This document shows positions 50,993-63,761 of a DNA stretch of 64,000 nucleotides, one piece after another. The notes beneath the pieces were generated by a model, which was given only the letters and a program-made list of their open reading frames with translations, was not told where the DNA came from and searched no databases. This DNA comes from Panagrolaimus kolymaensis (Eukaryota; Nematoda; Chromadorea; Rhabditida; Panagrolaimidae), in contig JAJQJQ010000042.1 in assembly GCA_028622995.1 (NCBI GenBank), positions 186,001-250,000 of the forward strand, in the 5' to 3' direction. The first letter of the stretch is position 1; every line of letters starts with the position of its first letter. Made by a program: the position numbers and the translations under genes.

Positions 50993-53653
50993 ATGATTTC
51001 GCGAATAATTTTTGTTATATTATTATTGCCTTTAACATGTGCATGGTTTTATGGAAGACCCGATCCTGGATTAATGACACAGTGAGATTTATAAAGTCGC
51101 TAAACTTTAGTCACAATTCTTTTACATTTCAGAGGTGGTGTTTGGCCATTGCCATGGAGCTTAAGCTATTATGCCAATCAAACACTTTCCATTGATCCAT
51201 CATCTTTCAAATTTAATAGTTGGCAATCAGGATGTCAAATTATTGATAAAGCTCTTCAACGATATCAAAAGCTTGCATTCCCAGGATTTTCAAATGCATC
51301 ATTTCCATCTTCTTTTTATTCATCAAGAGCAACTGCAGCAAGCTCAGTAACCGTTACAGTTAAAAATGGATGCAGCACAAATTATCCACAATTTGGAATG
51401 GATGAATCATGTGAGTTTGGATCTGAGCTATCAGTAGCTTCAGAAAAGCTGAATCTGCAGCAATTGACCCTCCATTTTCTAAACATACACATTCACCTCT
51501 TTTTTAGACACCATTACTGTAACACCAAGTTCTTCAATTGCCATAATTATTGCGAATGAAGTTTGGGGAGCTCTTCGAGCATTGGAATCGTTCAGTCAAT
51601 TGATTTATAAAGATACAAATGGACAGGTTTGTTTCATTTTTAACTTGTAACTACATAAATACGTGAGCCATAAAATGGCGGAGATTCTGTTCATTGCAAA
51701 TCTTTATTAGGGTCTTTACATGAGCGCATATGTACCTACATATTTTAGTGGTGGCTTCGAGCAGCGCAAGTAGCGGATTCACCAAGATTTCCACATCGTG
51801 GAATTATGATTGATTCATCTCGTCATTTTTTATCGGTCAATATTATTAAACGACAAATTGTACGTTTCTTTCAAAGTCATCTGATGCTTTTCAAATTAAT
51901 AAAATTCCACTTCCAGGATTTAATGGCCCAAAATAAAATGAATGTCCTTCATTGGCATTTAGTTGATAGTGAAGCATTTCCATATACTTCAACCAAATAT
52001 CCCGATATGTCTGCTAAAGGTGCATACACACCTAAACATGTTTATACTGTAGCACAAATGAAAGATGTAATTGAATTTGCAAGATTGCGGGGAATTCGAG
52101 TTATTCCTGAATTTGATACTCCTGGACATACAGGTTACTAACTAATAATTTTAAAATTCCATTGAAAAGGTTTCTTTACTTAATTTTTTAGGTGGCTGGC
52201 ATGCGTTTGCTGGATTTTTACCAAAATGTTACGATAAAAATGGACAAAATACTGTTTTAAGTAATATTCTTGATCCAACAAAAGACGCAAATTGGGAATT
52301 TTTAACTAACTTCTTTGGTGAAGCATTAGATTTATTTAAAGATGAATATTTTCATTTTGGCGGTGATGAAGTTTCTGATGATATGGTTTATTGTTGGTGA
52401 GTCGACTATCCATCGTTTTTGATAAATACTTTGTCTTTCATTACTAAAAATAAAGAACATCAAAGTGCGCTTCGAGTTTTTGAATGTGCAAACTTACTTC
52501 TTTTTTTTGCAGTATTTTTTAAAGAAAATTTTTGTGACAAAAAATATAAAATCGAATTCTTTATTTTTCATTATTGGGATAATTTTTTAGGGAAAGAAAC
52601 AGTGAAATTATGGCTTGGATGCAATCCCATGGAATGGGAAAAGATACCAATAAACTTTTGAATTATTATTTCCAAAAGTAAGCTTTTAACTAAAAATTTA
52701 TCCATTTTCATTCTCTAAAACCCCAAATTTTAGTCTTGTTAAACTTGTTCAAAATCATAATAATCAAACTAAAATGATTTTTTGGCAAGAAGTTTTGGAT
52801 ATGAATGTTGCAGTAAGTTTACAGCGTTTATTAACTCATCGTTTGCTTTTACAAAAATAAAACAATGTTTATTTCTTTTTAGCCTAAAAATTCTATTGCT
52901 CATGTTTGGAAGGGAGATACCATCGACGATGTAAGAAGATTTTTTGAGTTAAACAAAAATTATTATTAGTCCGTTTTTATAGATTATGAGCGAAATGTAT
53001 ACGGTTACATCAAATGGGCATAAAGCTATTTTATCATCTTGCTGGTTTGTATTTCCTCCTTACTTTTTTATTGCTAAAAATATTAATATTTAGGTATCTC
53101 AATTATATTAAATATGGAGCAGATTGGGGTTATGTTGATAATCAAAGCGCTCGACTTCGAGGTAAACAATGAGATATTCCTTGCTTCCGATTATTATTAC
53201 CTTTTACACATTTCAAATATATTTTTTTCTCTCATTGTTTACTTCGATAATATTTTCTAACCTTTTTCCCCAAATTTTTTTTAGGAATGTATTATGAATG
53301 CGATCCAACAGCATTTGGTGGATCTCAAGCCCAAATGGATTTAGTTCTTGGTGGAGAAGCAGCAATGTGGGGAGAATTTGTGGATGGAACAAATTTAACT
53401 CCTCGAATGTGGCCTCGAGCTTCAGCTGTGGCTGAACGATTATGGTCGGATCCAGCTCAAACTACTTCAGCTGATGCTGCTTGGCCTCGACTTCATGAAC
53501 ATCGCTGCCGAATGTTATCGCGGGGATATGAAGTTGAACCACCAAATGATCCAGGTACTTTGAGAAAAATATATTTTTAACTATATATGGCTAAAATTTT
53601 TAGACTATTGCCCGGATTTCTGGGATCCTCAATTCCCTGATATGCAAACATAA
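50993..53653 (+). CDS. hex-1: Beta-N-acetylhexosaminidase (GH20)
   Basis: Thirteen exons (50993-51081, 51133-51410, 51508-51626, 51749-51859, 51917-52133, 52192-52396, 52591-52677, 52734-52812, 52883-52930, 52983-53044, 53094-53161, 53285-53554, 53604-53653) give about 560 residues. Signal peptide, then a GH20b-type N-terminal domain ([15 protein letters not shown]), then the GH20 barrel: [14 protein letters not shown] with the substrate-binding Arg, [20 protein letters not shown], the catalytic Asp-Glu pair in HFGGDEV (about residues 330-331), [19 protein letters not shown] and [15 protein letters not shown]. The enzyme removes terminal GlcNAc/GalNAc from glycans in lysosomes or outside the cell. 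It is homologous to human HEXA/HEXB. Phases close at every junction. Confidence 0.96.
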
Positions 53654-53939
53654 AAAATTATTCAAAGTGTATGCAATCGTTTTTTTATAATAATAAAATT
53701 CACAAGTAAAAAAATGATGAGCCGAGATACAAAAATAAATAAATAATAATAATTTTAAAGTATAAAAATGCAAATTAAAAAAAACTGGAAAATCCATTTC
53801 TCGCATTTGTATTCCAACTTCAAAAAATTATATATAAATTTAACAACGACAAAAAAAAACAACAAAACCGTATCATTTTCATCAATCAAACATCAAACAA
53901 CAATACAAAACTCAGGCTTTTTGAGGAAAAAATAAAGGA

Positions 53940-55598
53940 TTATTCCATGATTCGAAGTCTACGAGGTCCATAAAGAAGAACATAAGCGCAATGCCAATCT
54001 CCTCCACCAGATAAACGAAGGACATCATCTTCACTAACGGGCTCAACGTCATCATCGTCACATTTAATCCATTTATCATTTTCAATTTTAACCCATCCAA
54101 CATAATGGCCGCTATTGCTTGAACGGCCTTTATGAGTTACAATACCCTGCAAAAAAAAAAAGAGATGCATGAGTAACTTTGCTAAGGAAGGCGAAAAACA
54201 AAAAACATACTTGTAATTCATAATATCCACTATTATTTGAACCTGCATCGTCTTCAAAACTAAATGGTGCATATTTGATATTTTCAGGTTTTTCATCCTC
54301 TTTCTTGGTGACGCTGTCGTCTTCTTTCAATTTAGATTGACGCAAAGTTTCAACTGCTTTATCTTCAAATTCCTTGAATGCATCTCGTTGAGGCTTTAAA
54401 CGTTCTTTAAGTTCAGGAGTGCAAAGTTCAAAAACATCCAAAATTTTTGGGAATTTAACATCTTTGAGAATTTTAGCATTTATTTGTTCTTTTTCTTTAT
54501 AAAAGAATCGAACCATTTGAATTCCAAGATATGCGGGAAGTCGAGAAATTAAAGTGGTCTTTTCAAAAACTGCATCTTTTCCAAGCTTCTCAGAATGCTT
54601 CGTAATATTCTCTTTGGTTTTGTTAATTCCAAGTTGAAGATATTTAACTTCTTGGGTTAAATAACATGAAAGCTAAAAAAGGCCAAAAAATTAATTAAAT
54701 CTCGAGAAAAAAAAAGTAAGCGAAAAATGTACCTCAGTAAAAGTATCAACCGAATGAGATTCTTCTTCCTCAGCTTCGGTGTTTTTTAAATGAATTTGAT
54801 GGACGCCTTCAATAAATTTACGGAAATGAACTTTTCGACCATTTACATCAACTTCAAGTTCATTATTGACACATCGAAGAAGTTCGGTGAAGCATTCATT
54901 TGCATCTTGTTGCTCATTTTCTCCTCGAGGAGTTTTAGTTGCTAATTGTGGGAAACATTGATGAAGCATCATAACAAACATGCCAGGATTGAGGGCATTG
55001 TTCTTGTTTCTATTGAGAGAATCGAATAAAAGCTTTAAGCTGAATGACATCTTTTGGCTCACTGGGGTATTATTATCCAAGGGAGCAGAATATTTTTGAA
55101 GGGCAGTATTGAGTTCGGGAATGGTCTAAAAATGGAATATTTAATAATCAATGCCTCAAGATTTATATATACTTACTCGTAAAACTTGAAGGGTGGCATT
55201 CATATAACAAGTATTTCCAAGATTTTCCAATCCAGCTGGGAGGATAAGTTGCTTTTGACCAGTGAAATTATGATCACCTGAAGTATCCATGGCATCTGAG
55301 GATTCTTTAGGCTTTTGTGGGACACCTCCAGTGGATCCAAGAAGCATTAAAAGGGCGCCATCAGTTAGATTAAAGCCTTCCCATGAATCATCTTTAAGGC
55401 TTTTACCCTGAAAAAATTGGAAAAATGAAAGGGATTGAAAAAAAAGAGATAGATACATACTTTGAAAACAACTTTTTGTCGTTCAGGAAGGACACCAGTA
55501 AGCTCAAAAAGTTGAGCTTTAAAAACTACAGGATCCACTTCGGTATCAACATCCAAATCGTAACGATTTCCACCCCATTTAACTTGAACTTTAGGCAT
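53940..55598 (-). CDS. usp-14: USP14, proteasome-associated ubiquitin hydrolase
   Basis: Minus-strand exons 55461-55598, 55177-55407, 54733-55125, 54211-54672 and 53940-54146 give about 476 residues. An N-terminal ubiquitin-like domain (MPKVQVKWGGNRYDLDVDTE) tethers USP14/Ubp6 to the 19S proteasome. The C19 peptidase follows: Cys box GLENLGNTCYMNATLQVLR with the catalytic Cys near residue 113, QQDANECFTELLR, and the His box SSNSGHYVGWVKIENDKWIK with DDDDVEPVSEDDV and YVLLYG. It removes ubiquitin chains from substrates docked at the proteasome. It converges with hex-1, 286 bp separating the stop codons. Confidence 0.97.
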
Positions 55599-56515
55599 AT
55601 TGGGTAAGGTAGGCAGATAAAATTTAAGTAATAATAAATCTATAAAAAATGAATTTAGAAAAATGGAAGCTCGAATGGTCAAACGAAGATATTTTTTTTA
55701 AAGTGGTAAGGAAGTAAAGAAAAAAATCTACGAAGCAATAAAAAATTATTTGGAAGCAGCTAATAAAAAATATATATTCTAATGAATGGGTTTTGATAAT
55801 AATAATAAAAAATCGTTCCATTGCACAAATTGGGACAGAATAGGCACAAAAAAAAAATGAAGGAAAGAAAGGTCAAAGAAATGTGTGAAGAATGGATAAA
55901 GTCAATCAAAGGCGCATTTGATAAGAGAGGGATGGATTTAGGCGATAATCATCTTGTTATTTGGTTTGGTTGAATCAATCAAAATGCTTGGAGTAAATAT
56001 GTGCATAGCTAATAAATGAGCTAGATGCGACGAGCCTAGAGATAGAGAATAAAAGAGATGATTGATCCACAATTTTGATATCTCCAATCAATCCTATTGA
56101 TAGATTAGGTGGTTGTTTACCTAACTCCCATGTATCAGAAAAAGAATCCAGAAAAAAAAAGAAACATCACATTATTTTAAGTTGGGAATTTCCAATAATG
56201 TAAAATTGGGCTTTTTAAGCTTCCAAAAAACTATAAATTATTAGGAAATAACCAAATAAAGATATAGCATACTTTTGTCATACATAAATAGAGAGATGTA
56301 TTCAAAAATATTTAAAAAAAAGAGGAAGCATAATGATGACAAAATAAAACGATAGGGCAGCAGTAACACTTGGATCCTTTAGGGACTTGCGTCGTTCCCA
56401 TGAAAAAGGAACACTTTTCGCCAACGTAAAAAAAGCAAAAAGATTTCATTCAAACTTTCAAAAAAATGCTTTTGCTTTTATCAAACAATTTCAACTTCAA
56501 TAAGAAAATTTATCA
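55599..56515. promoter_or_regulatory. Divergent intergenic region (USP14 / lipoyltransferase)
   Basis: About 0.9 kb between divergent start codons. On the minus strand a TTTTTATAG acceptor lies about 40 bases before the USP14 ATG. No coding exon or repeat recognised. Confidence 0.5.
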
Positions 56516-57690
56516 ATGTCTAAATGCTTTTCAAATTCATCATCATCATTAAAAAACCTATGTACAATATATTTATCAACGTGCAAAAGTATTTATGAAA
56601 ATTTAGCTTTGGAAGAATGGTTATTCCGTCATCATGATATTGAAAAGTTGGGTGAATTAGCAATATTTTGGAGGTATGTTTTTTGACATTTTTAAAAAAC
56701 TTTTATTTATTATTTATCTTTTAGTAATGCTCCAACAGTGGTTATAGGTCGACATCAAAATCCATTCCTTGAAGCTGATGTGGAATATGTTACACAAGAA
56801 GGAATTGATTTAGCAAGAAGACACAGTGGTGGAGGAACTGTTTATCATGGATATGGCAATTTGAATATATCTCTTCTAACAACGCATAAGAATCATTGTC
56901 GACCAAGAAATCTTCAATGGATTGCTGAAGTTTTGAATGAAAATTTGGGAACAAATGTTAGTTTTTATTTGGATTCAACTTTTTCATTTTCATTTACTTT
57001 GCTCTTTTTCATTTATGTGCTTTTTTCTTTTCAGCTAATTGCAACAAAACGTGATGATATCGTTTTTCCAGATGAACGAAAAGTTAGTGGAACTGCTGCT
57101 CGAATTGCTAAAGAAAGAGCTTATCATCATTTGACGCTATTGGTGGATGAAGATTTGGATGTTCTAAGAAGATGTTTGAGAAGTCCTTTTAAAGTAAACA
57201 TTGCGTTAACATCTTACATGGGGTTTATTGGTACATTTTTAGGACAGAATAATAACGAATGCTACAAGAAGTATACCAGCAAAACATGTGGGGCAATTGA
57301 GCCAAGAAATACATGGTATTCAAGTGGAAGAAGTAAAGAAACTTTTATTGGAATCTTTCAAACAAAAATACGAAGTTTGCAAACGTTTACCTAACCTCTC
57401 TTATCGTTATAACATTCTGCTTTCAGGAATCCACAGTGGTCAATGTCAACTCTTTATCAGAATCATCATTTCCGGGTATCTTCAAAACTCAACAAGAATT
57501 ACTTTCATGGCAATGGATAATAGCCAAAACTCCTCGATTTACTTTGGATGATTCCATTCAAGTTGAAAATGGTTTAATCAAAGCATCAACAAATTCACAA
57601 TTTGCTGTTGGATCAAAATTTTATACATTCTCCAATGACATTCAATACGATCAACAACAAACAACAAATGGACGACATCCTTTATCGTGA
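56516..57690 (+). CDS. lipt1: Lipoyl/lipoate-protein ligase-like transferase (LIPT1/LplA)
   Basis: Exons 56516-56673, 56726-56957, 57035-57193, 57243-57374 and 57427-57690 give about 314 residues. N terminus NLALEEWLF; then VVIGRHQNPFLEADVEYV, the lipoyl-adenylate loop RRHSGGGTVYHGYGNLNIS (about 84-102) and the conserved lysine in RKVSGTAARI (about residue 146). This order is that of LplA and animal LIPT1, which move lipoyl groups onto E2 subunits of mitochondrial dehydrogenases. The C-terminal accessory domain is present but the protein is slightly shorter than human LIPT1. The N-terminal 20 residues (Ser/Lys/Cys-rich) could serve as a mitochondrial presequence. The 3' end is only 156 bp from the stop of the convergent LRR gene. 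Confidence 0.94.
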
Positions 57691-57846
57691 TTAATGATGT
57701 TTAAAGAAAATGGATGAAATTAGATCTTTTATGGATGAAACAAATGTTGTTTTTTTTAGTTAGTTAGTTAGTTGTATGTGTGGATGTATAGTTTTAATGA
57801 GATTTATATGTATGTATTTATTTGTAAAATTGATTGTTGTTGTTTT

Positions 57847-59490
57847 TTAAACATGTAATTGAGCAATAATAAAGTATTGAGACCTGAGTAAAATGAAGAG
57901 AAATGGTAATGAAAAAGCTTTGAGGTGGTGGAAAAAGGTGTTTGAAGGTTGTATTGCTGATGATGAAACTGGAAAGTACTCTGCCATATAATCTGTATCT
58001 TGCATGTTTGGAGGTAATATTGTTGTGATTGGAGTTGGTGGATCTGTTGGACATCCTCGGGGCTCATAATATATTATAGCTTTAAAAGCTTCTTCTCGAC
58101 CACAAAAATTTTCTTTAAGTATTGAGCGATCCTGAAAAATGGGGCTATCTTTAGAAGAAATGGAAGGACAAAAGCAAGTTTAACAATGCAAATCGCAGCT
58201 GTTTACTAATCAAAACTCACTGAATGATGCCGAATCCATTTTAACGCGCAACCACAAAATACAGTATTATCAGTAAAAATAAATCTTTGAGCATCGTGTA
58301 AAACACATTCAGGAGTTTTTAAAGTATTACTTATTGTATTTTGAGTTATAATAACCGTACCCAAATTTTCTGTTGATGCAAAAGCTCTTGGCTCGATTTC
58401 ATTTATTTTATTGGTTTGAATTTGTAAGTTTCCTATCGTCGAACTTCCCGCAAATGTGTCTTCTGATATTTTACCTATTTGATTATTTTGGATTAAAATC
58501 TGAAAAACCCCAATGGAAGCATTTGTAAGCCACAAATATGCTGGATTAAAACTTACATGATTAACATGACTTAAACCATCAAAAGTTTTCTTTAAAAAAT
58601 TTAATTTAGAATTTGATATGTGAAAATTATGTACTCGAGTGGTATTTGAAAATGATTCAGCATCAATTTGGCATGCGCCTTGAATGGAAAGAAAATCAAG
58701 GATTGAAATGGAACTCAATGAATGTTTAGAAAATGTTATGCATTCATCCTCGATTGAAAGTTCACGAAGATTATTTACATTTCTAAAAAAAATAAAACAT
58801 TGTTTTATAGTATGCTTTAACCCATTTTTAAACTTACTTAAAAGCATAACCATGAATAATTTGTAATTTATTATTTTTAATATAAATTTTAAGAGAATTT
58901 TCATTTCCTATTCCAGAAAAAGTGGCTTTATAAATTTGACTTAATTTTGGATTTTTTGAAAGGGATAAAATTCTGAAAATTACCAAAATTATTTTTACTT
59001 TAAACATTTCTAAAAGTTTACCGTAATTTATTAAGGCCTTTAAAAGCATATTTATCAATTACATCCAATTGAAAGCTATCTTCTATTCTAAGTTCTTCAA
59101 GTTTACGAAATTTTCTAAATGAATTTTTATGTAAAGTTGTAAGGGAAGTATTTCGCAAAGTTATTTTATGATAATGGGTTGGCCAATATGAAGGCACTTT
59201 GGTTAATTCTATGTTATTACAAAATAACTAAAAATCATTGGAAAATTATTTTCTGCCTAAAAATTTATTTTTCAATTACTTACTGTGTCACTTTCTTCAC
59301 ATAAACATCCATCTGGACATTGTTGGTGACCTTCACCTCCTCCTCTTCCTGCATCGTCTGCTTCTTGTTCGTCCGAAGTTTCAAATGAATAAGAAAATTT
59401 ACAACAAAAACAAAAGATTATTATTAAAATTATTATTAACAGCGACGAAGGTGGCGGCTTCCATTTGCAGCCATAATTATTTTTATACAT
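57847..59490 (-). CDS. Leucine-rich-repeat surface protein
   Basis: Minus-strand exons 59284-59490, 59022-59227, 58838-58972, 58557-58782, 58221-58499 and 57847-58131 give about 445 residues. A signal or anchor segment (LLIIILIIIFCFCCKFSY) is followed by an LRRNT-type cap (QQCPDGCLCEESD and a Cys in the next exon), irregular leucine-rich repeats (for example LEELRIEDSFQLDVIDKYAF, KLRILSLSKNPKLSQIYKAT) and an LRRCT-type cap (VFCGCALKWIRHH ... FCGREEAFK ... RGC). A Pro/Thr-rich stalk and a C-terminal hydrophobic stretch (SLPFLFILL) follow, which could be a GPI-attachment signal or a short anchor. It is probably an extracellular recognition or matrix protein. The exact orthologue is not recognised. 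Repeat spacing is less regular than in Slit or Toll. Confidence 0.88.
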
Positions 59491-62400
59491 TTTTGGAAAT
59501 AAAAATTGAAATAATAATTTTCTTGAAATAATAATAAAAGCATTTGGCAGTGAAAAAACGATTTTCTTAAATTTAAAAAGTTAAGGATGACTTTCTGAAA
59601 AAAAAAAGTAAAAAGTTAATTAAAAAACAACGGAAGAAAAAAAGTCAGATTTTATAAAAAAAAGTTAAAGGATAAGTATGGCTGCCTATGGCTCAAGTGG
59701 AATTCCACTTAACAAAAAAAAATGAGATCGAAAAATGGCAACGAACGAGCGAACGATAAAGACAAGGAAAACATCGGACAAGTGGTCAATATTTAATTGA
59801 AAAATGGATAAAGCACCAAATAAAAAAAAGTGAGAAATAATGGTCACTTATAAAAAAGGGAAAAAATGTTGTTGGATTGGATTGGTGTTGATAGAAATAA
59901 TATGGATGATGACATGGGATTAATCAGTCATCTAAGGTTTCTCTCGCCTGCTTTTTTGGTGAGAGATTTAAAAGAGTGAAAAATAATGGAAGGCGGCAAA
60001 AATGGATGATAATCCATTAAAAAAAGAATGAGAATTAGAAAAGTTTTAAAAAGGCAAAATGGAAAAAATGGAAAAAAGTGAAACTTAAAAATCACAAATT
60101 ATTAAATTTTTTTCGAATAAGAGGGCAAAGATAATTTTCACCAGTAAATCGCTCCGATAGCCTCATTTTAAAAATTTGCGCCCTAAGCATATAATCAAAA
60201 AAATGAACAAGTAAATCCACGAAAAAAAAAAGCAACAAAAAACATAATTCTTTATTTTTAATTGACAGAAACTTCACAAAAAATTGACATGTTTTTTGCC
60301 AAAAATAAAAAAACAATGTCATTTATTATATTTGTTATAAACTATTGTCTTTTGTCAAGCAACATCTTCTTCAACAACCTCAAACAAAAACACAAAGAAA
60401 AAAACTTAAATTGCATCAAAAAAAATGTTTTTGCTTATTTTTTTTTACACGGCTCACTCAAAAAATGGGAATTTGACAGTCACAAAAAAAGATTTTTTTG
60501 CCGCCGCCGTTGCTTTTCGTTTTTGCAAATGTGAAAAAGAAGATAAAAATCTTTTCTTTTTTCTAATGTGGCGGTGGCCACCTTGCTTGCTTTTCCGGCG
60601 CTTGCTTTGAGGATATGAGACAGATCAAAGAAGCATATATATTCGTTCATTCATTTTTGCTTTTGGCTGTTAAAAAGGCAATAATAATTTTTGAAATTTG
60701 ATTCTCGTCGCCATTTTTTCTTCTTCATCTTTTTTACTTACTTACAGCTGTTGTTGTTCCACCTTATGGTAATAATATTAAAAAAAAGAGACATTGTGAA
60801 AAAAAGAGTGAGTGAAAAATATATATATAATATTTAAGAAGTAATAATAATAATTTCTTACGATTTACTAAATTTTTTTAAACAAAAAAAGTAAATTAAA
60901 TTTGACTAAAAAATTCACTTATTTGTTTTGAAGCAATTTTTTAAAACGAAGGTTAAAAAACAAAAATGGAAATTTTATATCCCAACAAAAAACAAATATT
61001 TATTTGGGCATGCTTTTATTTATTTTTATTGGATGAGATTCAGATTTCGCGAATATTCCTTTATTCAGCAGAAAAAAAAAAGCTTGTTACAAGGAATTTC
61101 GCCACGAAATGTTTATTGCAAGTAATTGAGTTACGAAAATTAGAACTTGAATAAAGAAAAAATATTTAACAGTTTTTCTTCTTATGAAAGTTACACGGCA
61201 GAAAAATATTTTTATTCACAACAAAGGGTCGAAGAGCTGTATCAGTAACAAACAACAAATGTAACAATTTTTTGGATGCTGTCGAAATTCTTCAAAAACA
61301 AACAAAATTCCTTTCTGTAGCATAAAATACTAGTTCATATAATTTTACAAGCTAATAAACAACATACATATATAAATTCCAGCCACAAACGCGATTTAAA
61401 AAGCCATATTTTACCTTAAAAAAATATAAATAAAGCAAGCGACGACAATAATTTACTTTTTTATGACATTTTAAAAACATTGAATGAAAGCGAAGAAAGA
61501 AAAATGGCAAAAGAATTAGTTTTTTACATACCCAAAAGTGACTCTCTCTCTCTTTCTTAATTTTTTTTTTACTTTATTTCTTTTTTCTTAACTTTTTTTA
61601 TTTTTCACAAGATTAACACCCTTCAATTTATTTCTTTTCTTTTTGTCATCAAATTTTCCTCCTTTATTTAGGAATGGCAGCAAGCACTAAAATAAATCCA
61701 CCATCCACTTACTTTCATCGTCATTCTCAGCAATTCTCATCGACTCAAATCGAATCGAGGCAATATTGAAAAGGAAGCAGACGATAACTCACAACTAACA
61801 CCACAGGGCTGAAAACCAATAAGTCCATCATTTTATTTTATTTTTTTTGCTTCTTCTTTCTTATTCCTTATTTAGTTAGTTGTTTGTGGGTTTTAAAAAT
61901 CTCAACAACAACAAAAAAATTTCCGTTCCTTCCTTTTTAGGGCTTCGAAAAAAAGAAGTGAAGAATGTACATATGTATGTTGTTTTGCCGTCGTTGGTGG
62001 TTGAAAAAAAAAGTGAAAATCTCCTCCTGCTGTGTGAATAAAAAGAAAATAAAGATTATTTATAAATTGAAAATTGAAAATTGAAAAGTAATAACTTTTT
62101 CTTCTCTTCATCTTTAAATTTGATGATGATGAAAAAAGTCAATGGAGCGAGAAAAAAAATAAGTAAGAAGAAGAAGAGTGGAGATAAAGAAGTAAAGTAA
62201 TATGCAGCAAATAACATGGAAATTTTTTTGTATTACATCGAGCCTTTACAAATAAAAAATTAAAAATATGTAAAAAATCTTTCAAAAAAAGGGCACAAAA
62301 CAATATGATTTCCAAAAAACGAAAAGCAACTTCCAAAAAAGTATTTGCAAATTCAAGAAAAATAAAAAATGTTGCCTAGACTTCACTCACATTCATAAGC

Positions 62401-63231
62401 TACGGCCGGAGCCGTTCATTCAAATTCATTTTTTTTTGCTAAACAAAAAAGAGTTTGAAAACTTCAAAAAAAAAAAACCAAAAAAAAAAACACATGAATA
62501 AATAATAACTTTAAAAAAAAGAATTCATAGCTTTTTGGTGTCTCTTTTCGTAAAAAAATAAACATATGTACACTGCCTTTAATAATATTATTTCATTTCT
62601 CAATGGCACCTGCATCGACACAACTAAAAAAGAAAACAAGGCCATACATATAAAACAGCAGAAGAAATAAATAAAATTAACCTAATTTAGCAAAAAAAGC
62701 AAATTTTTTTCTTTGTTTGTTCTTTCAATTTTTACATACACTTACTTCTCTGTGTTTTTTTTTTTTTTAAAAAAAGCTAAACATCTTTTTTGAAAGTTAG
62801 ATGAGACTCCCTGGGATGTTTGAAAAAAGCAAAGAAAAAAATAACGAGTCAAGTTTCTCTTCTAAAAACGTTTGATGAATGATAAACGTCAATTTGTAAT
62901 AAAAATTTGTGACATGATACATATTAGTGGCCTCTCTTCAAACATGATAACAAAAACGCTTTTAAAATTCAATCATAAATCACAAAAAACAAAAACGCTA
63001 TAATGGAAGATAAAAGTATGCTGCCTTTAGCCATTTTCCTATCGTTCTTTAGCACATATGAACTTGGAAAAAACGCGAGGGTTGCATATTTGTGTTAGCT
63101 CCAAATACAAAAACTAATCATTGCTTGTAACACATTTATACTAAATAACATTATTATACGATACAAATACAAAGTTTAACAACAACAACAAAAAAGACAA
63201 AAGAAAGTACAATAATAATAATAATAAGCTT
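59491..63231. other. Gene-free AT-rich region
   Basis: 3.7 kb with A/T runs, small low-complexity frames, a CT-repeat near 61540-61560 and no supported exon, RNA gene or transposon. It probably includes the upstream region of the LRR gene and the 3' flank of the second TRAPPC2 gene. Confidence 0.45.
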
Positions 63232-63761
63232 TTAAACATCTAATACAGAATCAATCTTCAAATATTTTTGGCCATAGTATAATGCTTTTTGTTCGAAATC
63301 AGTTGATTTGATTGGAGTATCAAGTTCATAAAATGGATTCATTGAATATTTGATATACGCTTCATACATTTCATGGAAGAATTGTTTGATTTGTTCATCG
63401 GCTCGTACAGTATGTAAAATAATAAATCTCATTGTGCTCGCTGTAACAAAAGCTGACACCCACCATTCATCACATTTGTTGATCGCCTAAAACGAAAAGA
63501 AACTTAAAGAACATAAAAAGAAGTAACTTCTCGAAGTACATAAGGATCACCATGAAGCATACATACCTTGAAATACATTTGTTGACTTCGTTTGATACGT
63601 TCATCCACAATATCCAAAGCGGAATGAACAATAAATTTCTTTACAGGTCGATCATCTTTTTCTCGTGTTTTATTTGAATCAATAACAGGAAATTCGAATT
63701 CATATATCAGTTGATCATCATGTCCAATAATAACAAAATAAAATTTCTTAGGTACATACAT
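63232..63761 (-). CDS. Second TRAPPC2 (sedlin) paralogue
   Basis: Minus-strand exons 63567-63761 and 63232-63486 give about 149 residues. It is collinear with the copy at 34248-35078 and shares the intron position (after MYFK, compared with MYLK). The most conserved blocks are near identical (WWVSAFVTA, MRFIILHTV, ADEQIKQFF, YIKYSMNPFYE). It differs where sedlin is normally invariant: KCDEWW for KFNEWW and a changed HLNQFIAHAA region (PVKKFIVHSA). The C terminus is extended by about seven residues (DSVLDV). An acceptor CTTTTCAG lies about 32 bases upstream of the chosen ATG; an in-frame upstream start is not needed. It is probably a diverged or tissue-specific TRAPP subunit. Confidence 0.93.
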
